Positions 9,812 to 17,967 of a stretch of 64,000 bases of DNA are shown here, piece by piece. The notes beneath the pieces were generated by a model. That model searched no databases. It was not told the origin of the DNA and worked only from the letters and a program-made list of their open reading frames with translations. The translations under genes were made by a program, and so were the position numbers. How positions within the stretch are numbered: position 1 is the first letter of the stretch; each line of letters starts with the position of its first letter. This stretch comes from Thioclava nitratireducens (GTDB lineage Bacteria; Pseudomonadota; Alphaproteobacteria; Rhodobacterales; Rhodobacteraceae), in NCBI RefSeq assembly GCF_001940525.2, contig NZ_CP019437.1, positions 594,501-658,500 on the forward strand. The letters run 5' to 3'.

Positions 9812-10296
9812 TCGAAAAACTGCTCGGCGGTGCGGGCACGGTGAAGGCAGCAGGCGAGGCCGCCAGTTCCGTCGCGGAGGTATTCGTGCCCAATGCCACG
9901 AAGAAGCTCGAAGCCGCACAGACCGCTTATCTTGCGGCGCTGCAGGAACACGGCGCGGAGTTCGAATATATCCGACCCGGTCGCTTCGATCGCATCGTGA
10001 ACGGCCTCAACCGCCTGCCGCGCCCGGTGCTCGCTTTCGGGATCGTGGGGCTCTTCGTCTATGCGATGCTCGACCCGGTCGGCTTCGCGCAACGGATGGT
10101 GGGCCTAGGCTACGTACCCGAGCCGCTTTGGTGGCTTCTCGGCGCGGTGGTCAGTTTCTATTTCGGCGCGCGCGAGGCGCATTACTTCCGAATGAAGAAG
10201 GTGCCGGCGGTGCCTCCCGCAGAGCTCGCGACTCCTCCGGACGAGGAAAACGCGGCGCTTTCGGCGTGGCGGTCTGGCGAGAAACAGAACGGGTAG
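9802..10296 (+). CDS. Three-TM type holin (GTA holin family)
   Basis: A 164-residue small membrane protein. After an amphipathic N-terminal region come hydrophobic segments at about 75-93 (VLAFGIVGLFVYAML) and 107-122 (PLWWLLGAVVSFYFG), then a charged, proline-rich tail. This matches the holin family associated with gene transfer agent release (Pfam GTA_holin_3TM, from memory). Its ATG lies inside the last codons of the muramidase, so the two are translationally coupled. It should form lesions in the inner membrane that let the muramidase reach the wall. The 3' end runs into a palindromic repeat. Confidence 0.85.
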   Translation: MGLIEKLLGGAGTVKAAGEAASSVAEVFVPNATKKLEAAQTAYLAALQEHGAEFEYIRPGRFDRIVNGLNRLPRPVLAFGIVGLFVYAMLDPVGFAQRMVGLGYVPEPLWWLLGAVVSFYFGAREAHYFRMKKVPAVPPAELATPPDEENAALSAWRSGEKQNG

Positions 10297-10429
10297 GGGG
10301 TGCTGCCCCCGCGCCCTGTGACCCCCCCCGGGATATTTCGAAAGAGCGAAGACGAGCGCGTTGTCCGTCTTCGCTTTTGCCCAAAGATCCCGGGATGAAT
10401 TCGCGAAAGCTTAGAGGGGCAGCACCCCC
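10296..10429. repeat. Palindromic intergenic element, copy A (two-armed)
   Basis: A nested inverted repeat lies between the convergent holin and metG genes. The outer arms (10296-10309 and 10416-10429, GGGGGTGCTGCCCC) are perfect 14-bp complements. The inner arms CCCGGGAT (10327-10334) and ATCCCGGG (10387-10394) flank a terminator hairpin at 10346-10374. The segment CCCGGGATATTT recurs at 33631-33643 and, inverted, at 36389-36400. Confidence 0.8.
10346..10378 (+). terminator. Hairpin terminator inside repeat copy A
   Basis: A perfect 9-bp stem GCGAAGACG/CGTCTTCGC with an 11-base loop is followed by TTTT. It ends the lysis cassette and may also serve metG from the other side. Confidence 0.75.
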
Positions 10430-10437
10430 TGATGGCC

Positions 10438-12147
10438 TCAGTCGCGGGTGCCCGCGAACCGCTCCTGCCACTCTTCGCGCTCTTCATCCGTGATCTTGCG
10501 GAAGAGCACCTCGGGCGTGGTGAAGGCATGGCCCGCGGGCAGCGCCTCTAGCGCGGTCTTCACATCGCCCGGCCAGTCGCGATCCTCGTCGCCCATCGCC
10601 TCGAGCATGATCTTCGCCGCATCGGGAATGAAGGGCGCCGAGAGCACCGCGTAGATCGGGATAAGGTTCAGTGCGAGCCTTGCGATGGCTGCCGCCTGAT
10701 CGGGATCGGTCTTGAACACCGACCACGGTGCCGACGCCTGCAGGTATTCGTTGCCCGCGACCCAGATCCCGCGCAGCTCCATCGCCGCCTTGCGGATATC
10801 CTTCTCTTCCATATGCGTCTCGTAGGCGCGGATGCGGGTGGTCAGTTCCTCGATCAGCGCCGCTTCCTGCTCGCCCCAGCTGCCGCCTTCGGGGATCGCT
10901 TCGCCGAATTTCGAGCGGGTGAACTTGGTGATACGGCTGACGAAGTTGCCCAGCACGTCGGCAAGGTCCTTGTTCGCCGAGACCTGGAAATTCTCCCAGG
11001 TGAATTCGGCGTCCGCGCTTTCGGGCGCGTGGGACAAAAGCCACCAGCGCCAGTAATCGGCGGGCAGAAGCTCCAGTGCCTGATCCATGAAGACGCCACG
11101 ACCGCGCGAGGTCGAGAACTGGCCGCCATCGTAGTTCAGGTAATTGAACGACTTGATGTAATCGACGAGCTTCCACGGCTCGCCGGAGCCGAGGATCGTC
11201 GCGGGGAACGAGAGCGTGTGGAAGGGCACGTTATCCTTGCCCATGAACTGCGTGTAGGTCACGTCCTCCGCACCCTTGTCGGTGCGCCACCAGCGCTCCC
11301 AATCGCCGCCCGTCTTCTCGGTCCATTCCTCGGTCGCGGCGATATATTCGATCGGCGCGTCGAACCAGACGTAGAAGACCTTGCCTTCCATGCCCGACCA
11401 CGGCGCGCCTTCGAATTGCGCGGGCACGCCCCAGCTGAGATCGCGAGTGATGCCGCGATCCTGCAGCCCGTCGCCGTCATGGAGCCATTTCTTCGCGATC
11501 GAGGTGGTCAGCACCGGCCAGTCGGTCTTGCTGTCGATCCACGCATCGAGCTGATCTTTCATCGCCGACTGGCGCAGGAAGAGGTGCTTGGTCTCGCGCA
11601 TCTCCAGATCGGTCGAACCCGAGATCGTCGAATGCGGGTTGATCAGGTCGACCGGATCGAGCTGCTTGGTGCAGTTGTCGCATTGGTCGCCGCGCGCGCT
11701 CTCGAAGCCGCAATTGGGACAGGTGCCTTCGATATAGCGGTCGGGCAGAAAGCGCCCGTCGGCCTTGGAATACATCTGGGTTTCCGAGACTTCGCGGATC
11801 AGCCCGGCCTCGGCCAGCTTCACGGCGAAATGCTGCGTCAGGCGATGGTTCTGCGGGCTCGACGAGCGCCCGAAGTGATCGAAGCTGAGGCGGAAGCCTT
11901 CCGCGATCTTCGCCTGCACCTCGTGCATCTCGGCGCAATACTCGGCGACCGGCTTGCCCGCTTTCGCTGCGGCCAGTTCGGCGGGGGTGCCGTGCTCGTC
12001 GGTGGCGCAGATGAACATCACCTCGTTGCCTCGCGCGCGCTGGTAGCGGGCGAAGAGATCAGCCGGCAGCTGCGAGCCCACGAGATTGCCGAGGTGCTTG
12101 ATGCCGTTGATATAGGGAATGGCCGAGGTAATGAGATGGCGCGCCAT
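10438..12147 (-). CDS. metG: Methionyl-tRNA synthetase
   Basis: A 569-residue class I aminoacyl-tRNA synthetase charging tRNA-Met. The HIGH-type signature is HLGN near residue 18. A single zinc knuckle [17 protein letters not shown] sits near 143-159, and the KMSKS loop appears as FSTSRG. A helical anticodon domain follows. There is no C-terminal tRNA-binding extension, which is normal for this short type. AGAGGGT lies upstream of the ATG. Confidence 0.95.
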   Translation of the reverse strand: MARHLITSAIPYINGIKHLGNLVGSQLPADLFARYQRARGNEVMFICATDEHGTPAELAAAKAGKPVAEYCAEMHEVQAKIAEGFRLSFDHFGRSSSPQNHRLTQHFAVKLAEAGLIREVSETQMYSKADGRFLPDRYIEGTCPNCGFESARGDQCDNCTKQLDPVDLINPHSTISGSTDLEMRETKHLFLRQSAMKDQLDAWIDSKTDWPVLTTSIAKKWLHDGDGLQDRGITRDLSWGVPAQFEGAPWSGMEGKVFYVWFDAPIEYIAATEEWTEKTGGDWERWWRTDKGAEDVTYTQFMGKDNVPFHTLSFPATILGSGEPWKLVDYIKSFNYLNYDGGQFSTSRGRGVFMDQALELLPADYWRWWLLSHAPESADAEFTWENFQVSANKDLADVLGNFVSRITKFTRSKFGEAIPEGGSWGEQEAALIEELTTRIRAYETHMEEKDIRKAAMELRGIWVAGNEYLQASAPWSVFKTDPDQAAAIARLALNLIPIYAVLSAPFIPDAAKIMLEAMGDEDRDWPGDVKTALEALPAGHAFTTPEVLFRKITDEEREEWQERFAGTRD

Positions 12148-12418
12148 GTAGGACCCTCTTGCTGTGGAGCGTTTGGGCGCGGGTTTACTAGGGAATCATG
12201 CGAAGGGCTAGGGGGGAGCGCCGAGACGCGCCCGCTTGCGGCTTTGCGATCAGTCGAGGGTGTAGACCTTGCCGATTGCGCCATCGGTTTCGCGTCATGT
12301 CTCGGTGCCGGCGCGCTGATAAAAGGCGAGTGCAAAGAGGGCGAGCGCGTCCAAGGCTTGCTTTTGCGCGGGTGGCGTCGATAGTCGGGGCGAGAGTGCA
12401 AAAGCGTGGGGGCAGGCG

Positions 12419-13129
12419 GTGCTGATACATGCCGGAGACGATCGGAGCGTTTCGATCGACCTCGCGCTGGCGGTCTGGTTGTCGCTGGTCGCGGGTGCGG
12501 TGAATGCGGCCGGGTTCCGGGCGCTCGGCTATTTTTCGGCCAACATGACCGGGAATGTCTCGACCGCGACCGACCTGCTCGCGCTGGGGCGGTTCGGCAC
12601 GGCGATCTGGTTCCTGCTGCTGCTTCTGGCCTTCGTCTTCGGCGCCTTTGCGTCTGGCGTGCTGATCGACGTGGGGCAGCGCCGGCGGTTGCACGGGATC
12701 TACGCGCTGTCGATCCTTCTGGAAGCTGGACTGCTGATCGTGCTGACGATCCTGGACATGGTCTGGGCCGCGGCGATGAGCGAGCATCTGATGATGATCG
12801 GCCTCAGCTTCCTGATGGGGCTGCAGAACGCGGCGAGCACGAAAATCTCGGACGGGCGGGTGCGCACGAGCCACGTGTCCGGCATCGCGACCGATCTGGG
12901 GCTGGAGCTGGCCGCCTTGTTGCCGGGTGCGCGCGATGCGGAGACCAGGCAGGTGCTGCGATCGCGGCTCCTGCTGCATGTCGCGACGCTGTGTTCGTTC
13001 TTCGCGGGCGGCATCGCAGGCGTGCTGGGATATGAGCGCATCGGCCCGATGGTCTTCGCGCTGGCGGCGGCGCTGCTGATCGTCATCGCCGTGCCGGAAC
13101 TGCGCAAGGTCTATCGCGGGGGGCGGTGA
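12419..13129 (+). CDS. YoaK family (DUF1275) membrane protein
   Basis: A 236-residue protein with about six membrane segments. The family core GAVNAAGFRALGYFSANMTG lies near residues 24-43, and GLQNAASTKISDGRVRTSH later in the chain is also characteristic. Members are uncharacterised inner-membrane proteins, some proposed to act in transport. The start is GTG at 12419 with only a weak ribosome site (GGGGGCAGG), so the start is uncertain. It is divergent from metG and convergent with rpmE. Confidence 0.85.
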   Translation: MLIHAGDDRSVSIDLALAVWLSLVAGAVNAAGFRALGYFSANMTGNVSTATDLLALGRFGTAIWFLLLLLAFVFGAFASGVLIDVGQRRRLHGIYALSILLEAGLLIVLTILDMVWAAAMSEHLMMIGLSFLMGLQNAASTKISDGRVRTSHVSGIATDLGLELAALLPGARDAETRQVLRSRLLLHVATLCSFFAGGIAGVLGYERIGPMVFALAAALLIVIAVPELRKVYRGGR

Positions 13130-13162
13130 CCCTCGCGGCTATGCACATGACGACACACATGA

Positions 13163-13189
13163 AAAAGGGCGCCCGCGAGGCGCCCTTTT
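13163..13189. terminator. Bidirectional terminator
   Basis: An 11-bp perfect stem AAAAGGGCGCC/GGCGCCCTTTT with a 5-base loop has an A tract on one side and a T tract on the other. It works in both directions and separates the plus-strand YoaK gene from minus-strand rpmE. Confidence 0.9.
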
Positions 13190-13213
13190 CCGTAACAGTC
13201 ATGCAGCTCAGGC

Positions 13214-13435
13214 TCAGAAGCCGAGGCCGGCATACTTGTTCTTGAACTTCGACACGCGGCCACCGGTGTCCATGAGGCGCGACGAACCGCCGTTCCACGC
13301 CGGGTGCGAGGTCGGGTCGATGTCGAGGGTGAGGGTGTCGCCCTCGGAGCCCCAGGTCGAGCGGGTCTGGTATTCGGTCCCGTCGGTCATCTTGACGGTG
13401 ATCGTGTGGTAGTCGGGATGGGTATCGGCTTTCAT
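13214..13435 (-). CDS. rpmE: Ribosomal protein L31
   Basis: A 73-residue large-subunit protein of the L31 family, recognised by [31 protein letters not shown] and HPAWNGG. It lacks the zinc-binding cysteine pairs, as is usual in alphaproteobacteria. It starts 11 bases after the rplS stop and both are probably on one transcript that ends at the hairpin at 13163-13189. Confidence 0.96.
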   Translation of the reverse strand: MKADTHPDYHTITVKMTDGTEYQTRSTWGSEGDTLTLDIDPTSHPAWNGGSSRLMDTGGRVSKFKNKYAGLGF

Positions 13436-13446
13436 GGTCCCGCTCC

Positions 13447-13824
13447 TTATTTCGCAGCTTTGGGCTTGTAGTGGGTGTCTTCGGCGATACGAGCCGACTT
13501 ACCGCGACGGGCGCGCAGGTAGTACAGCTTGGCGCGACGCACGCGGCCACGGCGGACCACTTCGATCGAGTCGATGTTGGTCGAATAGAGCGGGAACACA
13601 CGCTCCACGCCTTCGCCGAAGGAGATCTTGCGCACGGTGAACGAAGCCGCAAGCGTGTCGCCGCCCTTGCGCGAGATGCAGACGCCTTCATAGGCCTGCA
13701 CGCGCGAACGGGTGCCTTCGGTCACTTTGTAGCCGACGCGAATGGTGTCACCGGCTTTGAAATCCGGGATGGTCTTGTTGAGCTCGGCGATCTGTTCCGC
13801 CTCGAGCTGTGCGATCAGGTTCAT
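13447..13824 (-). CDS. rplS: Ribosomal protein L19
   Basis: A 125-residue L19 protein at the subunit interface. It begins [15 protein letters not shown] and contains [34 protein letters not shown] and the basic tail [23 protein letters not shown]. In many bacteria rplS directly follows trmD; here 674 bases and an opposite-strand lipoprotein gene separate them, so rplS-rpmE very likely has its own promoter in that gap. An AAAGGACG ribosome site precedes the ATG. Confidence 0.97.
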   Translation of the reverse strand: MNLIAQLEAEQIAELNKTIPDFKAGDTIRVGYKVTEGTRSRVQAYEGVCISRKGGDTLAASFTVRKISFGEGVERVFPLYSTNIDSIEVVRRGRVRRAKLYYLRARRGKSARIAEDTHYKPKAAK

Positions 13825-14217
13825 CGCAACGTCCTTTCACATGCTCACGGTTTGTCCCGTGAAGGTTTCGCCGCCTCAGAGCTCCGCGTCTTCATCGGGT
13901 CCGGTCGCCTTTTCAGGGTCGCGCCCGCGGGAGATTTCAGGTCGTCTTTCGCTTTTTGCGCCCTTCGCCGGTGCCGTGACGCGGACCGAAGAAGGCTCCG
14001 CTTGGCGACAGCAAAAGGGTCCGAGGGCCGATTCCGGCTCCGGACCCGCGCGTATTACGGGGAAATGGGTAACGGATCAAGGGGGAAGTGGGGGTGGCGA
14101 GGTTCGCTATGCGGACGAGGCGAACATCTGGTATCATTTGAGAACCTGAGGTTCGACGGACCTAGGCGCCTGCGAAAATCTGATTGGAAAGCAAACAAAA
14201 GCCGGGAGGAACATACA
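13825..14217. other. Intergenic region between rplS and a small lipoprotein gene
   Basis: No protein gene is convincing in this 393-base stretch. It must hold the promoter and leader of minus-strand rplS-rpmE and the promoter of the plus-strand lipoprotein gene. The part nearest the lipoprotein gene is richer in A and T than the surroundings. I see no recognisable riboswitch or known leader structure. Confidence 0.6.
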
Positions 14218-14430
14218 GTGCAACCAAAAGGACTTATCTTGCTTGTATGCGTGCTACCAATCGCAGCGGTCGGTTGTACGCCATCCCTGAATTCCGGCCC
14301 TGTGATAATAGGCTCGACAGCCACCGGTGATCTAATGACGCCAGAGGCGGCGGAGTTGAAATGTCAGGAAATCGGGAAAAAATCTACACTTCGGATTACA
14401 CAAAGCCGGACCGATAATGTCTGTATTTAG
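14218..14430 (+). CDS. Small lipoprotein of unknown function
   Basis: A 70-residue product starting at GTG 14218, with GGGAGGA eight bases upstream. Residues 1-19 form a signal peptide (QPKGLILLVCVLPIAAVG) that ends in a relaxed lipobox AVGC, so lipidation at about residue 20 is likely. The mature part is short (about 50 residues) and has two more cysteines, one in LKCQEIG and one near the C-terminus (DNVCI). Codon use is clearly less GC-rich than in neighbouring genes, which hints at recent gain. I do not recognise a family. It lies alone on the plus strand inside a minus-strand ribosomal block. Confidence 0.6.
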   Translation: MQPKGLILLVCVLPIAAVGCTPSLNSGPVIIGSTATGDLMTPEAAELKCQEIGKKSTLRITQSRTDNVCI

Positions 14431-14498
14431 GTCTAGATTCAAAGTGTTGAGCCAAGGGGTGCGAGGCTTCTAGGTGCGCCTTGGCCTTCAACTGGCCC

Positions 14499-15308
14499 TC
14501 ACTCCCCTCGCTTCTCCCACAAATCCGGCCGTCGTTCCTGCGTGAGTTTCTCGCTCATCTCGCGGCGCCAGTCTTCGATCTTCTTGTGGTTGCCCGAGGT
14601 CAGCACTTCGGGGATCGAACGGCCTTCCCATTCGGCGGGGCGGGTGTATTGGGGGTGCTCCAGCAATCCGCTGGAATGGCTTTCCTCCACCGCGCTCTCG
14701 GCATTGCCCAGAACGCCCGGCAGCAGCCGCACGGTGGCGTCGATCAGCACTTGGGCGGCCACCTCGCCACCCGTCAGGACGAAATCGCCGATCGAGACTT
14801 CCTCGACGCCGAAATGTTCAAGCACACGCTCGTCCACGCCCTCGAACCGCCCGCACAAAAGGGTCATGCCATCGGCCTCGGCGAAGCGGCGCGCCATCTC
14901 CTGCGTCAGCGGCTTGCCGCGCGGCGAGAGATAGACGACCGGCCAGCGCGCGCGGTCATCCGGCGTGCCGCGGGCGGCCTGCTTGAGCGCCTCGCCCACC
15001 ACATCGGCGCGCAGCACCATCCCAGCGCCGCCGCCGGCGGGCGTGTCGTCGACATTGCGGTGCTTGCCAATGCCGAAGGGGCGTAGGTCGATCGTCTCAA
15101 GCGCCCAGAGACCCAGATCGCGGGCGCGGCCCAGAAGGCTCAGGCCCAGCGTGCCGGGGAAGGCCTCAGGGAAGAGCGTGACGATCTTCGCGGTCCACGC
15201 GCCTTTCAGCCGCAGCGGCTCGTCCATCAGCGAGCTGGGCTTGCGCGTCGGCGAGATCGTCAGGCGGCCATGCGACTTGGTCGCGAGCTTGGGTTTGTCG
15301 TCACTCAT
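14499..15308 (-). CDS. trmD: tRNA (guanine-N1-)-methyltransferase
   Basis: A 269-residue SPOUT methyltransferase that makes m1G37 in tRNA. KIVTLFPEAFPGTLGLSLLG opens the catalytic domain, DDTPAGGGAGMVLRADV follows, and the knotted S-adenosylmethionine site includes LLCGRFEGVDERV and SIGDFVLTGGEVAA. The ATG at 15308 overlaps the stop of the upstream sulfotransferase-like gene. An unusual extension of about 35 residues (MSDDKPKLATKSHGRLTISP onward) precedes the conserved domain. It is the last gene of the ffh-rpsP-rimM block. Confidence 0.96.
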   Translation of the reverse strand: MSDDKPKLATKSHGRLTISPTRKPSSLMDEPLRLKGAWTAKIVTLFPEAFPGTLGLSLLGRARDLGLWALETIDLRPFGIGKHRNVDDTPAGGGAGMVLRADVVGEALKQAARGTPDDRARWPVVYLSPRGKPLTQEMARRFAEADGMTLLCGRFEGVDERVLEHFGVEEVSIGDFVLTGGEVAAQVLIDATVRLLPGVLGNAESAVEESHSSGLLEHPQYTRPAEWEGRSIPEVLTSGNHKKIEDWRREMSEKLTQERRPDLWEKRGE

Positions 15309-16116
15309 CGGATTTCGCCTCTGCCTCTTCGCGCCATGCCGCTCGCAATATGGCGCGCTTTTTCTCTTTTGTGGCCTCGCGCGGCAACCCTTCGGCGTTG
15401 ATCGCAGCGAGTTGGTCGGCCAGCGCCGCCCGATCCACCCGCCGCGGGCGCGCGTTGGCCGTGGTCCCGACGCCAAGCGACGCGCGAATTTCGGGGGGCA
15501 CGCCCATCAGATCAAGAAGCGGCGTCAGCGGGCCGTGAGGATTATCGCGGGCTTCGTCGAGCATGACCCAGTTCACCGGGAAAGGCGCCACGGCGCTTAC
15601 GATCTCACGCAGAACGGGGGCGAGATCGAAGCCCGACAGTCGAGTGCGAAAGGTGTCGAGCGAGTCCGTCAGCATGCCGCTGCGCACGTGCTGCCAATGC
15701 AGGCTGTCGATCCATGCGGTCTTCTCGCGGGTGGTCAGAAACAGCTGCAACTCCAACGCGTCTTCGTATTTCGCGCGGAACATCTCGGCCAGCGCGCCCA
15801 TCAGGGCTGGCGTTGCGGAATAGTCCAGCACGCCATCGCGCCCCGGCATGTGGCCTGCGAGCCCTTCGATCGAGATCACGGCTTGCCTGGTGTCTTCGGG
15901 GATGGCATCGGCCCAACTGGCGAGCGCGGCCTGATAGAGTCCCAACTCGAACGGGTCCCGCGTCAGCGAATAGGCGCGGGCAGCGGCGGCCGCGTCGGGA
16001 ATGTCTTCGCGCAGCGCAATCACCCAATCGGGCAGATGGGCGCTGACTTCGCGCAGTCCGGTCTGGATCGTGGAGGTGCCGGTCTTGTGAAAGCCCGGAT
16101 GGACGATCACACGCAT
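15301..16116 (-). CDS. Sulfotransferase-like protein
   Basis: A 271-residue protein beginning MRVIVHPGFHKTGTSTIQTG. The segment HKTGTST is the phosphosulfate-binding loop of PAPS-dependent sulfotransferases and of related P-loop proteins. The second half is divergent and I see no clear second PAPS motif. It sits between rimM and trmD, four bases after the rimM stop and with an overlapping start/stop with trmD, so it is translated as part of the ribosomal operon. Substrate is unknown; it may sulfate a surface glycan. The start is the ATG at 16116; longer upstream readings overlap rimM. Confidence 0.75.
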   Translation of the reverse strand: MRVIVHPGFHKTGTSTIQTGLREVSAHLPDWVIALREDIPDAAAAARAYSLTRDPFELGLYQAALASWADAIPEDTRQAVISIEGLAGHMPGRDGVLDYSATPALMGALAEMFRAKYEDALELQLFLTTREKTAWIDSLHWQHVRSGMLTDSLDTFRTRLSGFDLAPVLREIVSAVAPFPVNWVMLDEARDNPHGPLTPLLDLMGVPPEIRASLGVGTTANARPRRVDRAALADQLAAINAEGLPREATKEKKRAILRAAWREEAEAKSDE

Positions 16117-16120
16117 CCGA

Positions 16121-16627
16121 TTACAGATCCTCGGGCGGATCGACGACGATACGCTGCGCGGCGAGATCCACGGTCGGCACGATGGCCTTGGTGAAGGGCA
16201 GTAGCAGCGCCTGTTTGCGCCCGGGCGCGTAGATTTCGAGAATGTCACCCGCGCCGTGATTGTGGACCGCGCGCACGGTGCCGATCTTGGCGCCGCCGGT
16301 GTCCACCACCGTCAGCCCGATCAGGTCGGCATGATAGAATTCGTCGTCAGGAAGCGAGGGCAGCTTGTCGCGGTCGGCCCAGAGGGTCGTGCCCCGCAGC
16401 GCATCGGCCTCTTCCTTCGTGGCCACGCCCGACAGCCGTGCGCCAAGCCCGTTCTTCAGGCCCCGCGTCAGCGTTACGTCGAACTGGCGTGCGCCGTCTT
16501 CGGTATAAAGCGGGGCATAGCCTGCGATATCCTCGGGTTCGGCGCAGAAACTCTTGAGGCGCACTTCGCCCTGCACGCCGAAAGCTCCGGCAATGGCACC
16601 CACGCAGACGCGTTCGGGTTGGGTCAT
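16121..16627 (-). CDS. rimM: Ribosome maturation factor RimM
   Basis: A 168-residue factor for 30S assembly that binds S19 and the 16S head. The RimM domain starts [20 protein letters not shown], and the PRC-barrel half contains [27 protein letters not shown] and [15 protein letters not shown]. The start is the ATG at 16627 (MTQPERV). It lies between rpsP and a sulfotransferase-like gene in one minus-strand operon. Confidence 0.95.
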   Translation of the reverse strand: MTQPERVCVGAIAGAFGVQGEVRLKSFCAEPEDIAGYAPLYTEDGARQFDVTLTRGLKNGLGARLSGVATKEEADALRGTTLWADRDKLPSLPDDEFYHADLIGLTVVDTGGAKIGTVRAVHNHGAGDILEIYAPGRKQALLLPFTKAIVPTVDLAAQRIVVDPPEDL

Positions 16628-16710
16628 GATGCGATCCTCTGTGCTAGATCGGATGGGGCAGGGGCCGGGCACATATCGCGCCCGGCCCACCAGCCATCCA
16701 TAGCTGCCGA

Positions 16711-17081
16711 TTATTCTTCGGCGGGTGCTTCTTCGGCGTTCGCCTCGGCGGCCTTGGCGGCACGCTGTTCGGCGCGCTCCTGGGCTTTCTTGCCCGGAAC
16801 GGCTTTCTTCATGTTGGCGCGGGTCGCCTTGCTGCGCTCGCCAGCGGCTTCGAGGAAGCGCGCAATGCGGTCGGTCGGCTGTGCGCCCTGGTCGAGCCAG
16901 TACTTCACGCGCTCGATGTTCATTTTTACGCGGTCTTCGCTGTCCTTCGGGAGCAGCGGGTTGTAGGTGCCCAGCTTCTCGAGGAAGCGGCCGTCACGCG
17001 GCATGCGCGAGTCGGTAGCGACGATCGAATAGAACGGACGCTTCTTGGAGCCCCACGGGCGAGGCGGATTTTCATAGCCAT
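16711..17081 (-). CDS. rpsP: Ribosomal protein S16, reading frame broken by one missing base
   Basis: The protein should be about 123 residues. Starting at ATG 17081, with AAAGGAGA upstream, translation gives [10 protein letters not shown] and then leaves frame. Shifting by one base after that gives [20 protein letters not shown], the rest of the S16 N-terminus, and continues to the stop. One base is missing in the C/G run at 17051-17054 (CGTGGGGCTCC where CGT GGN GGC TCC is expected). S16 is a core ribosomal protein, so a sequencing or assembly error is by far the best reading. The C-terminal tail is rich in Ala and Glu (about 20 residues), as in other alphaproteobacteria. Confidence 0.93.
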
Positions 17082-17126
17082 GTCAGTTGTCTCCTTTGGA
17101 TGGCTGGTGATGGGCCGGATGGCCCG

Positions 17127-17423
17127 TCATTTCTGGAATTTCTCGTGATGCCGGATGACTTCCGAAATCACGAAATTGAGGAACTTCTTCGCGAATTCCG
17201 GGTCGAGCCCGGAATCGCTCGCCAGCTTTTCGAGCCGGGCGATCTGCTTGGCCTCCCGATCGGGATCGGAGGGCGGAAGGTCGTGCTCTGCCTTCAGCTT
17301 GCCGACGGCCTGCGTCTGGGCAAAACGTTCGGCCAGCGTGTAGATCATCACCGCATCGAGCCGGTCGATGCTCTCGCGATGTTCTTTCAGCAACTCAGCG
17401 GCACGGGTGGTTGCATCGCTCAT
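17127..17423 (-). CDS. Chorismate mutase, AroQ class
   Basis: A 98-residue all-helical protein predicted to convert chorismate to prephenate for phenylalanine and tyrosine. HRESIDRLDAVMIYTLAERF, VGKLK and DREAKQIARL show the arginine/lysine pattern of the AroQ active site. It stands alone rather than fused to prephenate dehydratase. The ATG overlaps the GNAT stop codon (ATGA), and rpsP follows 45 bases later, so it is within the ffh-to-trmD operon. Confidence 0.9.
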   Translation of the reverse strand: MSDATTRAAELLKEHRESIDRLDAVMIYTLAERFAQTQAVGKLKAEHDLPPSDPDREAKQIARLEKLASDSGLDPEFAKKFLNFVISEVIRHHEKFQK

Positions 17424-17962
17424 GCGGCGGCCTCCTTCGGGGCGGGGTGACGCCAGACGACGATCGGCGGCTCCCCGGGATAGGCGGCCTGCGGGTCGGG
17501 GCGCGCGCCCAGACGCTCGGCCAGCGCGGTCGAACGGGTGTTGTTCGGGTCGATATAGCTGACAGCGGTGGACCATTTCAGGTCGCGGAACGCATGAGCG
17601 ATCACCGCGCGCGCAGCCTCGGCCACGTAGCCCTTGCCCTCGGCCTCCTGCGACCAGACCGACCAGGCGATCTCGGCCTCGGGCCAGCTCTCGGGCATCC
17701 AGGGGCCGAGCGCCCCGAAACCCTGATCCGAGCCGCGCTCGGTCATCACGAACATGCCCCAGCCGCGCAGGACCCAATGGCCGGCGATCGCCGCGAAGCT
17801 GCGCCATGCGGCTTCGGGGGTCGGCTCTTTCACCGGCCGAAACCAGTGGCTGCGCTCGGACATGTAGAAATCGCGCCATGCCGCCCAATCCGCAGCCTTC
17901 GGGGCGCGGAGCACGAGACGCTCGGTCTCGAGAACAGGCGTGGGGGACAGCGCGACGGTCAT
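17420..17962 (-). CDS. GNAT-family N-acetyltransferase (RimJ/RimL type)
   Basis: An acetyltransferase of 180 residues with the ETERLVLRAP start typical of RimJ/RimL-like enzymes, and an acetyl-CoA loop around SQEAEGKGYVAEAARAV. It may acetylate a protein N-terminus or a small amine; the substrate is not evident. I used the ATG at 17962; a GTG nine bases earlier overlaps the ffh stop and is also possible. It is coupled to chorismate mutase by an ATGA overlap. Confidence 0.85.
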   Translation of the reverse strand: MTVALSPTPVLETERLVLRAPKAADWAAWRDFYMSERSHWFRPVKEPTPEAAWRSFAAIAGHWVLRGWGMFVMTERGSDQGFGALGPWMPESWPEAEIAWSVWSQEAEGKGYVAEAARAVIAHAFRDLKWSTAVSYIDPNNTRSTALAERLGARPDPQAAYPGEPPIVVWRHPAPKEAAA

Positions 17963-17967
17963 CTCGA

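Noticed and set aside
9200..10296. Prophage
   Set aside because: Only a muramidase and a holin are present; no integrase, capsid, tail or terminase gene occurs in the window, so a GTA lysis cassette is the better reading.
12148..12418. Antisense extensions upstream of metG as an additional gene
   Set aside because: No start with a ribosome site and no protein features; treated as the metG/YoaK promoter region.
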